Assembly (NCBI GenBank): GCA_036936605.1
Contig: JAUPFV010000005.1
Coordinates: 123,312,453 to 123,376,452, forward strand
Direction: 5' to 3'
From: Limnanthes douglasii subsp. nivea
Taxonomy: Eukaryota > Streptophyta > Magnoliopsida > Brassicales > Limnanthaceae
DNA: 64,000 nt
This document shows, in pieces, positions 51,328-63,914 of the stretch. The notes beneath the pieces were generated by a model. It had not been told where the DNA came from and searched no databases. It was given only the letters and a program-made list of their open reading frames with translations. The position numbers and the translations under genes were made by a program. Numbering within the stretch: position 1 is the stretch's first letter; every line of letters starts with the position of its first letter.

Positions 51328-51427
51328 ATGGAAGCATTGGTTTATACATTCCTCTTAGTATCGAATTTGGGGATCATTTTTTCGCTATCTTTTTTAGGGA
51401 ACCACCTAAAATTCCAACTAAAAATGA
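51328..51427 (+). pseudogene. psbT: Plastid psbT copy (photosystem II PsbT), frameshifted
   Basis: The first codons read MEALVYTFLLVS-N-LGIIF, which is PsbT, the small single-helix subunit at the photosystem II dimer interface. A base missing from the T-run after codon 18 shifts the frame, so the usual FREPPK...TKK end is lost in this frame (it becomes LGNHLKFQLK). The original stop position lies at 51425-51427. As a nuclear copy without a transit peptide it should have no function. Confidence 0.88.
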
Positions 51428-51450
51428 AATATTTTTTCATTATCTCAATT

Positions 51451-51490
51451 GAAGTAACCAGCCTCCTAATATTAGGAGGCTGGTTACTTC
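51451..51490. terminator. psbT/psbN intergenic palindrome
   Basis: A perfect 20+20-bp palindrome, gaagtaaccagcctcctaat facing its exact reverse complement. It lies between convergent psbT and psbN, where plastomes carry a hairpin that forms the 3' ends of both transcripts. Confidence 0.8.
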
Positions 51491-51492
51491 AA

Positions 51493-51624
51493 TTAGTCTC
51501 TGTGTTCCTCGAAAAGGATCTCTTAGTTGTTGAGAGGATTGCCCAAAGGAAATATATAAAGTGTACCCAATAAAACTTACAAGCAACCTAGAGATAAAGA
51601 TGGCGACTAGAGTTGATGTTTCCA
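51493..51624 (-). pseudogene. psbN: Plastid psbN copy, frameshifted
   Basis: From ATG 51622-51624 the minus strand reads [29 protein letters not shown], then SSQQLRDPF, which is PsbN, a small membrane protein needed for photosystem II assembly. The last codons (normally EEHGD) are lost to an extra base in the run just after GATCC. Position and orientation relative to psbT are as in a plastome. Confidence 0.88.
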
Positions 51625-52367
51625 TTATTATAAAATTGTCTTCCTCTCTTAACATCTTTCTGAGAAGAGATCTTGAACGTGATTCATTATTATGATAGAT
51701 AACACCTTCACCAAAGCGAGCGAATTAACAAAATTTGAAACAATAGGCAGGTTTTCCCACCTACCGCTACTATCTGGTCGGATCCTCACGAACAGAAAAA
51801 TATTGCAGTAAGTTAATGTTACATTTGTAAAAAATCCATACCAATCAAAAACTTTATTTGCATTGCAAAAATGTTTCTTGGTCACATTTGTTAAAATATT
51901 CAAAACGACTATTCTTTTCTTCTTAATCTATTTAGTTTATAACTCTAAATAATTACTTATAAAAATTAGAAATCTAAAGTAGTGGCAAAAAAAATAGAAA
52001 GAAATTTTTTGATAAAAATAGAGTTTCATTTTCTTGTGTCGGAAAACTAAGAAAACGACTTCTACTTCCTATAATTAGTTGGTCCCCTCTTTTATCATTC
52101 CTTTTTTCTGCGCCTACTTTTATTTTAGCATCTAGTTTAATTTGATTCTATTAGAATAGTAGAAAACAAATCCTTTTTTTACATTCTTTAATCTTAAACT
52201 TAAAATAGTTAGTACAAATCCTTCAAATTTAGATAAAAAAGACGGAGGAGAGTAAATCATTCACAATATACCGGAATGATGTATGTGGTTCAAATAATTC
52301 CTAACTCATGGTAGAAAAAATAGGTTCTATTTCTTTTAACAAATTTTCTATTGATAAATCCGCAGAT

Positions 52368-53330
<963 letters not shown>

Positions 53331-53543
53331 CGTCCAATCGTTGATCTTGAAAATTTCTACAATAAAGTTGGGTAGGTCACTGGTAAAGTTCTTTCTCCAA
53401 AATTCTGCATCATACATTTACTGAGAAAAAATTAATGTAATATAGGACTTCCTGTGGGTATTAAAAAGTAAAGTAAATATATTTTTTAATGCTTTTTTAT
53501 GTACAGGGTAAGAAAGAGTAGGATTGGATCAGTGAATCATTTT

Positions 53544-53727
53544 TCAATCATTTATTGAATGATAAATCACTATAAGTGATGGAGATACACGATTTAAATA
53601 ACAGAAGATACAATATTAAAAATTGTATGTAGAATGACGGGAAATGTGGAAACAAGACCAGATATTATTTGATCATTATGAGCAAATCCAAAATCTTTGT
53701 AAATATAACCATGACTCGTTTTGAAGA
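53544..53727 (-). pseudogene. cemA: Plastid cemA 3' fragment
   Basis: The minus strand reads [24 protein letters not shown] and, after a degraded stretch, ends with NxxND-stop at 53544-53546. This is the C-terminal end of the plastid envelope protein CemA. It lies directly upstream of petA, as in plastomes. The 5' part is missing: at about 53718-53727 the sequence changes to LINE sequence. Confidence 0.8.
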
Positions 53728-54300
53728 TGAAAGAACCTCAGTGGCACTATTGTAACAGGTGTTAAACACCGTTGACTTGATAGAGGTTTTAGCCATGATT
53801 GATGCTTTTAGTGTTTTCATGGTGCTGGCACTTTGAGGCAAGCTGAAACATTTTCTTTTATAGAATAGTGTAAATATGAATGCAATTGTAAAACGCTCTC
53901 CATAGAAGCAAAGAGAATTTCCTAAGGGCTATAGAATTCCAAGTCTTCTTGTAGATGTTAGATATATTTCCTTTAGTTATAATTGAGTTCCAAGTATCTT
54001 TAGAGTTAAAAGAACCATCAAGAGAAATAGTCTGTTTGATAGAGTCATGATTTGATCTGATAGAAACTTTCTGGATCTTTGAAATTTATGAAATGCTGAC
54101 AATGGTTTCCAAATTTTCCATATTCCAAGTTCAATTATTCCAATATTTCCTATCTTCATAACCGTCAAACCAGCTTCTATCATCGGTGTCACTATAATAG
54201 ATGAAGGGCCTAAGAGAGCACTAGTTATCCAACGATAAATTAATTCTGGAAATTCTGGGATTCTCAAAGATAAACTTGTCAGCCTTATCTCTAACTTTGC
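53718..54300 (-). pseudogene. LINE ORF2 C-terminal remnant, cut inside the zinc finger
   Basis: Readable parts are FIFENPRISRINLSLDN, a tract around 54267-53977, and WRAFYNCIHIYTIL, the usual approach to zf-RVT. The first half of the finger ([13 protein letters not shown]) comes last. The matching second half (HLFVYCHDSW) is not here but at 49262 on the same strand. Confidence 0.65.
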
Positions 54301-54999
54301 ATAATTTGATCCAGGTTTTACAGCTTCTAGTTAGTTTAAGAGTTGTAATAGAGTGATGATTACTACAATAGATTGAGGACATCATTTAGACCAAAGAGTT
54401 TTTTGACCTCCGAATATCAGCCACAACTTATAAGAGAATGTCTCTTGGAGATTTCTAATCTTCTTGACATTCAATCCCCCTTCCTCATAAGGTTTACAAA
54501 GCCTTTCCCACTTAGACCAGTTGATAGTCAAACTAGTTTTTGTAGATCCCCATAGGAATTTATTATAGCGATTCTTGATTCTGTGGATTACAGTTTTGAG
54601 GAAGATAACATTCTAAATAGGGAAAATAGGGAAATATGATAGAAATATTGTGTCAAAGTTAACCTGCCTCCATAGGATAAAAGGTTGTTGTCCCGTTCAT
54701 AAATTTTATTTTTGATCTTGAATACCAGGTCATCAAAGTTGTCTTATGTTGTTTGTATTAACCATGCTTCCTATATATTTTAACGGGATGTGACTATGCT
54801 TGAAGTTCAGAATTCCATGTAGCCCTTGAACTCTTTAAGGGGCGATTTTGACTGAGACAATGATTTTTTAATTATTTTATTGATGAGTTGACTTATTTTC
54901 TTTGGTAATGTATCCGGAAGTTGTTAATTTGGTGAATAGAAGAGACAGATCCATTGCTGAAGATAATGAAATTATCGACAAAAGTTAAGCAAGGTATGC

Positions 55000-55720
55000 A
55001 ATAGTTCCCTCTAGACTTGTATCTGATAGCTTGGTTTTAACAAGTCAGATGCGGCATACCCTTAATAATATATTCATTGACAATTATAAATAGACTAAGA
55101 AAGAGTGAGTCACCTTGCCTAATGCCTTTAGATGATTTGAAATATATATTCATTTCCCCATTGACAACTATTGAAAAATATACATTTTAAAACACTTATC
55201 CACCAGACTTAAGTACATAGAGCTAAAGCCAAATGAGGCCATAACTCTTAATAGAAATCTGTGATCAAGCCTATCGAAGGCTTTAGCCATATCGATTTTG
55301 AGAAGAACATTATTTCGTGTGATCTTTAAGTTTAAGTCATAACATAATTCATGGTCTATCAAGATGTTTTCATAGTTGCTCCTCCCTTTTACAAAAGTTC
55401 CATGCTCATCGGATATGATTTTATGTAATATAGTACCAATCTTACAGCTAATTACATTAGAAATGATCATGTTGAACATAGTTGTAAGACTTATTTGCCT
55501 GAAATATTCCCAAGTATTTGGAGAATATGACTTAGGGATTAAGACGGTAATTGTTGAATGAACACCTTTAGGAATATGGCTACTTTTGAAGATATATCAT
55601 ATGGATTATTTTAAATCTTTAGAGATGATTGTCATGAAAGCTTGAAAAAAAATTCCATTGAAACAATCTAGACCTGCAGCATAATTAGAGTTAAAAGATT
55701 TGATCACATTGTAGATTTCT
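55000..55720 (-). pseudogene. LINE ORF2 reverse transcriptase remnant
   Basis: In order: AAGLDCFNGIFFQAF (from PGPDGF...), LIPKSYSPNTWEYFRQISL, the open stretch 55479-55168 with DEHGTFVKGRS and LLKIDMAKAFDRLDHRFLLR, then GIRQGDSL. The FVDNFIIFS sequence follows where FADD is expected, so the second Asp of the catalytic pair is Asn. Several stops and frame changes occur. Confidence 0.85.
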
Positions 55721-56199
55721 GATTCACTAGGGATAGCCATCAGCATAGAGTTCTGTTCATCATTGATAAAAGTAGGAATAAGGCCAATGTGATCATCATT
55801 ATCATTGAAGTAAGGAATGTCAACCAGTTATTGTTTTTAATATCAACTGCATAATTATTAATTTCATATTGATCTTGAAACCAACTAGCATCATCCAATA
55901 TCTTGGTAAGTATGTTCATCTTGCCTTTTTTTATATAACGTTATGGAAAAAGAAGTATTTCAGTCATTTTCCTTTAACCAAATTGAATGAGTCTTCTGCT
56001 CCCAGTAGACTTCCTCCGTAGCTAGGATAATTACATGAGCTTCTTTACCTTTATCAAGAAGAATTTTATCCTCAATGAACTTTGTTTTTTAAAAATTAAC
56101 TTCTCTAAAATTAATCACTTCCTCCACTTGCTTAATAAAATCAAAGACATTGCAAAACACATTTTTATTCCATAACTTTAAATCAACCTTCAACCTCCT

Positions 56200-56960
56200 G
56201 AGTCCGTCCAAAATATTTGGAGAGGGTTGCGCACTATATTTCTAGACCAACTTTCTTCAACCATATCCATGAAGCCTTTATGCATTACCCACATGTTAAG
56301 AAACTTGAAGGAAGACTTAATCTTCCACTGGTTAGTAGATATAGAGATGCTAATAGAAGAGTGATCAGAACAAGTTTTTGGAGGGTGAGTAACTTTTGTG
56401 ATGTCATGAATTATTGTATAGGCTATAGTCAAGTCTTTCCCATTTTGTCCTATTAGCCCAGGTGAATTTATGACCAGAAAACCAAGCATCATTAAGGTGA
56501 CAATCCAAGATGACGTTATTAAAATCATCAATAATTATTAGGAATGTAGTAGAACAAGAGAGTTGTTCACTAGAGTTTAAGATAGCATTAAAGTGTCCAA
56601 GAATGAGCCACTCCTTAGAGTTATCTTTAATAGATCTAAGATTATCTCTTAATGTTGATCTCAAAACTCTTTTATACTTAGCATAAACCAGTGTAATTCT
56701 AAATTTATTATTAAGCTCATGATGTTATACATTTAGATGAATAAACTGCTCATCATTAGCTAGGATATCCAATTTAAAATCTTGATTCCACATCACCAAA
56801 ATTTTGTTACTTACATTACCAATAAAACAATTGAACCCAAGATTTTTAGATCATAGGTTCTTGTAAGGACATAAAATTTTCTTTTTTCACATTTTTTGAG
56901 ATATTTTAGCCTTCTTAAAGTCTCCTTATTGCTTAACCCTCTAACATTCCAATTTAACAT
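56200..56960 (-). pseudogene. LINE ORF2 endonuclease remnant
   Basis: It begins at ATG 56958-56960 with MLNWNVRGLSNKETLRRLK, the classic APE-endonuclease start. After a broken stretch it continues with KEWLILGHFNAILNSSEQ, where the usual GDFN has become GHFN and the catalytic Asp is lost. KFTWANRTKWERLDYSLYN follows, then CSDHSSISISI with the SDH motif preserved. Confidence 0.8.
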
Positions 56961-57429
56961 GTAAATTTTTATTTAAAGAAGTTAAAAGGTTTTGCAGCTC
57001 CTATGAACTGCATTAATTTATAAGATATGGGGCCTTTAGCATTCCATCATTTCAACTTATTGGTTTTATTGGTTTGAACTATGTTAAACTATTTCTCATT
57101 ATCTTTCTTGATATTAACAAAGATCTTGAAAGACTACATATTGTTGCTTTGGTTCAAGACATTGATTCTTGGGCAGAACATTTGGCATGCTTATTTATAG
57201 AAAATATAAATCCTCTTTCAATTATATATAGGGTTTCTATACTTTCAGGATTACTAAAAATATTAAGAGGTATAGGTTCATTGATTTGAAAGATATTTAT
57301 TTTGTGTCTATAGGTTTAACTTCCATTGAAATCAATTCAACACTTTGGAAATTCTGAAGGTTATGAACTTTCTCTAATGTTCGCTATGTTACTATAATCT
57401 CCTGGTTGTGCATTTTACTTTATTCTTTA

Positions 57430-58140
57430 TTTATAATAATTATAGACGTCTAGGGATTTGATCTTATCTAGGAACAAGATTGATGATAGGTAAATGTTTA
57501 GTAGATAGTTTACTTTGAGAGATAGAACTTTATTGCAGAGTTTATTAAAATGCCCAAGATGTTTGTAAATACTACAGTAATCCGGGTAGGGGCTATAGAC
57601 TAAATAATGCAACAGTTGTGTCTTGATCTATAGTTTCTTGATTAAAGGCTTAGAAAAATTTAGTTCAACCCATATTCTGCAGCAGTTGTGTTTTGATCTA
57701 TTGTTAGTTGGAATCCAAATGCTTAGAAGAGCGGCTATAGCTTTGGAAATTTCACTGATTGTTCTTTGAATAAACACGAATTCTGGGAGGTTAGGGAGAT
57801 TCACCCGTATTGGAGTGATATGCCTTTCTTGATTAAGGTTAAAGTAAGAGGTCCATTTCTAGATCCTCATGTTTTTCTTGCCTACATACATGACGACACC
57901 ATATTTTCTTTTAATTTTCTTTAAGATTGAACTTTATAAATATTTTCCTGAAGTTCATATGAGTGATATTGAACTAACCTTCAAATCTGAAAATTTGAAG
58001 AAAGGTTTTAGCTGCATCAATGCTAGGTTTTCCAAAACAATTTTCCTTATAATTTTATGTTTGAATAGACTTTTCAGTTTTTTGTCGTTTTTGCGTTCAA
58101 AACTGATCACAGCATGATCATATTTCTGATTGATATAAAC
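57430..58140 (-). pseudogene. LINE ORF1 remnant (DUF4283 and zinc knuckle)
   Basis: Readable pieces are YDHAVISFERKND, GVVMYVGKKNMRI, ITPIRVNLPNLPEFVF and RIWVELNFSKPL, in the order expected for DUF4283 and its downstream region. Next comes YCSIYKHLGHFNKLC, a CX2(I)YKHLGHX4C-type zinc knuckle in which the first two cysteine positions are reduced. Stops at several points make it non-coding. Confidence 0.7.
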
Positions 58141-58909
58141 CTTTTGTGGTAGAAGTCTTGCATTCTAGATTTTAAAAGAATGACATATGAGTTGTTAAGG
58201 ATTGTTATTTAACATTTTTTATGGTTGATTGGATCCTTTACATTTGATTGTTCAAATGTTGGATTGATTTGAATGTTTTTTATACTTCATGCAATTGAAT
58301 AAAGGGGTAATTAATTCTTTCTCAAAGAATTATCATGTTGCTGATTGAGTAATAGAAACTGTGATTCAAGAACAGATACATGTTCATGAGCAGATATTGA
58401 GTTCAATTTTTTGAAGGATTCCGTGAAGAGATTACGCCCTCCTCCATCGAGGACACAACCTAGGATGCACGTGAAGAAAATCACAGAGGGCAGATGAATG
58501 AGAAGGCTAGAGGATAATTAAGAAGCAAACTTTGTTCTTGTAGGAAAAAAAGGATAAAAATACTTCCATATTTGCATTTAAAAAAAATATCTAAAGTTGA
58601 GTAGGATAAATTAGCTTAAAATAAACTAGAAAATGAGTATAAAAGTATATAAAATAATTTTTATAATTATTTTTTATTGTTAAGAATTTGTTTTTATTAT
58701 AACGTTTTTTTGTGTATAAAAAATAATAAATATATGGAAAAATAATGTTTACATATACATTAAGAAATTCTCTGGAGCATGAAAAAACGATAATACTGAG
58801 TATTTAGTTAACATTTATCAACAAGTATTTAGTGTCAAATCATCTATATGGGATATCGTCGACAATCCCTATAGTCGACAACGGAGCAAAAGAATTCAGA
58901 ATTTTGGCA
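58141..58909. other. AT-rich spacer, possibly LINE leader
   Basis: No gene recognised. The part nearest 58140 may be the 5' untranslated region of the old LINE. The 58550-58760 part is plain AT-rich sequence. Confidence 0.35.
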
Positions 58910-60672
58910 AATCATAGAGTTCATTTCTTCAATATGTGATATATGGCTACGCGGAAGGTGGTTCTTATGTGATTTTCAGTCTGTGCATGCCCTGGTGTCC
59001 AAGCACCAACATTATTGACCCAACCATGTTAACTAGACGCAACGGTGGACATGTTGATCTTATGAGTTACGTAATTCCATATTTACTTGTTGTAGTTACA
59101 ACCCGTGATGATGTGGTCAGTAGTTTCAGGATTTCTTCCGCACATGATACATAAGGGGCACGTTTGGTAGTCAATTTATCTTTGGTGGTCCATTTAGTGA
59201 GTCAAACGATGAATAAATGTTTCGGGTATTATATTTGTTCCAAATAAGAGTGGACCATGCTAACGGGAAGCGAGGAGGATGAAGGGTTTTGCAGGTGCTA
59301 CTAATGGTAAAACTTCTCTTAATACAATTAGAAGTCCATAAGAATTCACCATCACCGATATATGGTGAAGGGCATTGTTTTAATTCGTATCATATATTGG
59401 CTAAGTGTATATGTGAATTCTGTAGCCGTGGCGGATAAATGTTGTCCAGTGCCATTACCCTATACGAATTAACTCGAATACTATACTTTTTCCATAGAGA
59501 CGGGCGTGCCTAATAATGCTAAGGCCATAACGGTCCACTAGGGATGTGGGGAAGACCTACGGGTCACACCATATTGATATGGACTCTTTGTTACCAATTC
59601 TGACTCTATAGAGGGATTCAGCAATGGTTTTGATCTAGAGCATCTTCCTCCAGCTCTAACTTATAGACCCATTGTCATGGAGAATCCATATGTTTTTATC
59701 TTTGAGCCTCTCACTGATGATTCGCTGAGTCCAGATTGTGGCCGAATATTTATTCAAAATGAACCATAAGCTTTTAAAGGCGACTACCAGATTCCAGGTT
59801 TTTAGGTCAATAATCTGAAGGTCACCCACCTCTGTTGGCAAGGTGAGCTTATCAGGGGTTACTTTAGATTATGTGACTTTTATTTTCGGTCGTGACTATA
59901 GAAAAAAATCTGAAAAAATTAGATAGCTCCTTAAGAACTTTTGCTAGGAGAATAGAATTTGAAGCCCAGTAGACCTGACTTGCGAATATGATTGATTTAA
60001 TAAGTTGGATTTTTCCAACATAGGAAAGTTTTTTTGTAGTCCAATAGTTGATTATGTTTGTGATATTCTGAAAGAGAACCATACAATCATTATAGTTGTT
60101 CATTGAAGATATGAGGGGCACAACAATATATTTTATTGGAAGTGCCCCTCAGAGAAGCCTAATGTTGTAGTGATTTAATGTTTGACCGCGCTCAAGACAC
60201 CGGAAAGAAAACGTCGGCTCTTGATCTGATTGAACTTTAAACCGGAGGGTCAGGAAAATTTATCAAGTCCCTCCTTGATGACCTCGACCGATAATTTGCT
60301 AGCTCGACCAAAGATAATGAAATCATCACCAAAACAAAGATTTATAATTTTATGCTTATCGCACTTCCAATGGTCTTTGAATTGCCTATTGTTAAATTTT
60401 ACTTTAAGAATGATAGAGAGGACATGCATGACAATCACAAGCAAGTAAGGAGAAAACGAGTCACCTTGCCACAGACTTTTCTTGCTGATTTGTAGTTTCC
60501 GTTGATACAAATGGTGTATGATGGTGATGAAATGCATTGGATAATCCATCTAATCATTTTGAGAGGGAAATTCATAACAAAGATTACATCAAGCACTAGT
60601 CTCCATCCGATGTTGTCGAAGGCTTTCATGAGATCAATCTTAAGAGCACATCTCCTATCTTTTTTATTCAAA
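58910..60672 (-). mobile_element. Third LINE, 5'-truncated, degenerate
   Basis: It starts abruptly inside the reverse transcriptase (RRCALKIDLMKAFDNIGWRL) and continues with GDSFSPYLLVIVMHVLS and NLCFGDDFIIFGRAS. The catalytic pair is intact here as F-G-D-D. Next are LSYVGKIQLIKSIIF (60121-59864) and VGDLQIIDLKTWNLV followed by RLKDKNIWIL (59841-59656). A zf-RVT finger CPLCIMCGRNPETTDHI follows near 59155. Loss of the 5' end is the usual outcome of incomplete LINE reverse transcription. Frameshifts and stops separate the pieces, so it is inactive. ORF1 and the endonuclease are absent. Confidence 0.83.
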
Positions 60673-61770
60673 TCGTTTTATAACTTTAAATTGATTATTA
60701 ATTAGTTACAAAAAAAATATCAAGTAAAAAGGCTGAACGTATTTTATCTATTTGATTTTAATTTTGTTTTCCTCTTAAACTTGATCAGAAACCATGCATG
60801 TCCCAAATCCTCCAATTAGAATCACAATAATATTAAGTCGTTAATAGCAACCTAAAATATTAGGTTCAAATTTTGTAATAAATGTCGAAACGAGTATAAG
60901 AATTGTGAGTCATCTTATAATTCTTGAGTAAATATTTACATGATATTTCTTCTTCTTCATGATCAGAGTTTCAATCTTGATTTCCCAGCCAAGTTCATCT
61001 TGTGGTTTGTCTTTCTTCTTGTAAATTAAGTCATGAGCCCTCTATAGAGGAAGCTGAAATCATTTCAGCTAATCCCTCGGTCGATTTCGTCCACTGATTG
61101 CTTGAAAAAATCTAGACCTTCAAAATAGAGTTTTCTCTACTCAAACAAAAATATCAAGATCAACAAATGAGTATTGATCTAAGGAAGAATGAAATTTCGA
61201 TTCATTCCATTGCATGTAAAAGTTAAAACATAGGAAACAACTCAGGTTTTGAAAAATCAAGCCACTCAGATCCTAAAAGCTATGAAGCAAACTATGCCAG
61301 AAAGAGATTAGATTAACACAAACAAATATACATATACATATTGTATCATTAAATCGTATAAGTGTAATGCATCATTAAACATGTTTCATTATAATTCTGA
61401 GTTAGTATACGTTTATTATGCCTTATATATTATTTGATTGATATTTATTAAATATTAGTAGCATCATTGTAACATTAATAATATGGTATAAATATATTTG
61501 ACGGATATTCTATCGAATATAATATAATATTTAATAAATCAAATACTAATAAATTAGTATTAATTTTATTTGAATGATATTTATATTATTGGATTGCATC
61601 TTCAAAATATTAAGAAACTATATTTATTAATATGAATATATAAAAATGAAACAATAATTACGTATAAAATATAAATAAATAGCACGTTACGTTTTCCATC
61701 GATATTTATGTTGTATTAAATTATTTAAATTATAGATAAACCACAATCGGCTATATAATAATTCAAACGT

Positions 61771-61805
<35 letters not shown>

Positions 61806-61901
61806 CTTTAAATTGGACAATATTTATATATATAATTTAAATATAAAATTTTATATTCAACATAAATTTGAAATTATATTTTAAATTATGCATTTATTCA
61901 T
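60673..61901. other. AT-rich spacer, nothing recognised
   Basis: No gene or RNA is supported. It contains a long AT-rich tract at 61330-61900, including the dinucleotide repeat listed separately. Confidence 0.4.
61773..61802. repeat. (AT)n microsatellite
   Basis: About fifteen uninterrupted AT dinucleotides. Confidence 0.95.
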
Positions 61902-61990
61902 GGGAAATGACACACTAAGTACCTTTTAACCAAACCTATTACAACCTAGTACCCAAAAATGGGTTAATGCTCACTTAATACCCATCTCAT
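61902..61990 (+). repeat. MULE-like terminal sequence
   Basis: The segment begins gggaaatgacacactaagta and continues with an AT/C-rich pattern. This is the style of plant MULE terminal inverted repeats, and it lies about 275 bp before a MULE transposase fragment in the same orientation. No inverted partner is present up to 64000, so it is either one end of an element that runs past the window or a broken copy. Confidence 0.4.
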
Positions 61991-62131
61991 TAAACATATC
62001 CACTTCTAATATCTTTTCTTTTTTTAATACCAAGATTACCCTCAACCTAGTATATAGGGTTGATTTGTGAAAAATTAGGGTTTTTTGTTACAGCCCCCAT
62101 TCTATTTTTGAATTTTGAAATTCAAAACAGC

Positions 62132-62199
62132 CTCCACTCTTACTCTTCTTCTCTCTCTCCTCTTCTTCTCTCTTTCTCCTCTTCTTCTCTCTCTCCACC
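62132..62199. repeat. CT-rich microsatellite
   Basis: Repeats of ctcttcttctctct and variants, just upstream of the transposase fragment. Confidence 0.85.
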
Positions 62200-62207
62200 G
62201 GTGGAGG

Positions 62208-62275
62208 GAGCAAAACAGAGAGTTACTGCTTAACTTATGCGCGAGCAAAACAGAGAGTTACTGCTTAACTTATGC
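62208..62275. repeat. 35-bp tandem duplication
   Basis: gagcaaaacagagagttact and what follows is present at 62208-62240 and again at 62243-62275 without a mismatch in the 33-base core. It adds a non-coding-like stretch to the frame before the transposase motif. Confidence 0.9.
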
Positions 62276-62486
62276 TGAGTCAATTAATCCGATTCCAAAT
62301 GTGGACAGAATGGTCCTGAGTGAAGCAACCGATGAAACAATTGTTGTAACCCCTCCACCAACAAGGCGCATTGCAGGCAGGATGAAACCCAAAAAGGCTG
62401 ACTCAGTAGATATTTACAAGCGTCAGCTTCAGTGCAGCAAGTGCAAGGGTCTCGGTCACAACAAGAAAACTTGCAAAGCTTCCTAG
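62265..62486 (+). pseudogene. MULE (MuDR-type) transposase C-terminal fragment
   Basis: The frame reads LTYAESINPIPNVDRMV, a Pro-rich linker VVTPPPTRRIAGRMKPKK, then the zinc knuckle CSKCKGLGHNKKTC (CX2CX4HX4C) and stops at 62484-62486. This is the characteristic end of plant Mutator-like transposases, after the SWIM domain. The catalytic DDE domain and everything N-terminal to it are absent. The upstream open frame is just the CT-rich repeat and the duplicated 35-mer, with no true ATG supporting it. It is the tail of an internally deleted element. Confidence 0.75.
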
Positions 62487-63488
62487 TATATGTTTCCAAA
62501 AGGATTTTCATTTCAGGTAGATATGCATTTGACATCTATGGAATGGTAGAAATTTGAGAAATATTTTCAGAATTTCTTTTTGTTTTTATTAAACTTGTGC
62601 TATGCTCATGATTAACAAAACCGACGCGATGGATGAGATAGAAATTTGGTTACTAGTGAGGCCGCAATAACTTTTTATTTGGTAGGACAACCTCTCTTCT
62701 TCCTAATTGAGTGAGTACATGAGATCTTTAGACCTAGGAATCAAACCTACCTGGGTAATCTTTGTTGCTATACAGTTTAAACTTAATGTTTGGGTTTGGT
62801 TTTTATTTATATGTTGTCTTTGTTTTGTTTCAGGTTTCAGATCTGTTTCTGAAGAGTTACCAAGGAGAGAACTTTGTTGGTTCTTGGTTCTCTGTTCTTG
62901 GTTCCAGGTTCGTACATATTACTGAAGAGAAACAGTACTAGTTTGTATTAGTATTGTAAGTGTGTTTTGGGTTTTGTGTATGGGAACAGTCGACTGAAAA
63001 CCTGTTTTTTGATATCATGACCTATTCTATTTAGTATTGCGCAAATGCAGGTTCGTTATCTCAATAGACTTCACCATTTCGTGATCTTGTTAGATGTTGT
63101 GTTGAACAGTTATCAAGCAGTAGTATCTGCAGTAGCCCAGATGATACTAACTGTGATGGGGTTAAACTTGAAGAAAATGGGTTGTGGAAGTTGATTGGTT
63201 TATTCGGCATATAACAAACAATATGCGGAACTTGAAGAAAATGGGTTGTGGACTGAACCTACTCCTGGAAAGACAATTTTTTGGGAAACATCAAACTTCA
63301 AGATTGTAGTTTTATGTATTTTGTTGATTTTGGTGGTATTTTGTAAGAGGTAGTGTAGTTAGTTTTGTTTTGTAAACATACTCGTCATCTAGTTCTATTT
63401 GCTTGTTAATTGAAGTCAATGCCGATTTTATAGCCAAAATGTCTAGTCCAACCTCATTTAGTCTTAAAGTATCACGATGGAAATGATA
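62487..63488. other. Spacer after the MULE fragment
   Basis: No protein recognised. A ~33-bp sequence containing acttgaagaaaatgggttgtgg recurs at about 63167 and 63230. The region could be 3' untranslated or internal MULE sequence. Confidence 0.35.
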
Positions 63489-63554
63489 GATACGAAGGAA
63501 CACCTTGCTAGATACGAAGGAACACCTTGCTAGATACGACGGGACACATTGCTA
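63489..63554. repeat. 22-bp minisatellite, three copies
   Basis: gatacgaaggaacaccttgc plus ta is repeated at 63489, 63511 and 63533. The first two copies are identical and the third carries three changes. Confidence 0.9.
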
Positions 63555-63914
63555 GACAGATGCAGCATCATATACATTGAATTATAAACATATTGCGATT
63601 GATAGATAGCACATATATATATTAATAGATTTGAATTATAAACATTGATAGTTAACTAACTATAAGTATGATAGATTCTCTAGTATGAGTCCGATAGATA
63701 TGCATAAAGACAATGCTAGTTAACTAATCACAAGTATGATAGCTTCTTTGTTAGTAGCCTGATAGATTTGAGTAACAAACATTGTGATTGTTTCGTATAT
63801 TGCTCTGATAGATACGGCTTACAGCAAATAATGGACTATTTTAAACTGTAGGTCTATTTGTACTATTTTAAACTAAACACTCTCATGTTTGTACTATAAA
63901 CTAAACGCTCTCAT
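63555..63914. other. Spacer with scattered gatag motifs
   Basis: Words such as tgatagat and ctagtt recur irregularly, and a short actaaacrctctcatg unit is present twice near 63875 and 63900. It may be decayed minisatellite linking the two clusters. Confidence 0.4.

Larger units (their letters stand above)
53718..58140 (-). mobile_element. Old minus-strand LINE, 5' and middle portion
   Basis: Reading from high to low coordinates there is an ORF1 remnant (58140-57430), an ORF2 start with endonuclease (56960-56200), reverse transcriptase (55720-55000) and a C-terminal zinc-finger area (54300-53718). The order and spacing are those of a full L1-type element. It stops inside the zinc finger where plastid DNA begins. 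Heavy decay, with many stops, shows it is much older than the LINE at 42-47.6 kb. Confidence 0.85.

Noticed and set aside
51649..51903. 84-codon minus-strand open frame beside psbN
   Set aside because: It lies in what appears to be plastid intergenic spacer and matches no protein I know.
62115..62264. Signal-peptide-like Leu/Ser stretch before the MULE fragment
   Set aside because: It is the translation of the CT-rich microsatellite and the frame opens at TTG, not ATG.
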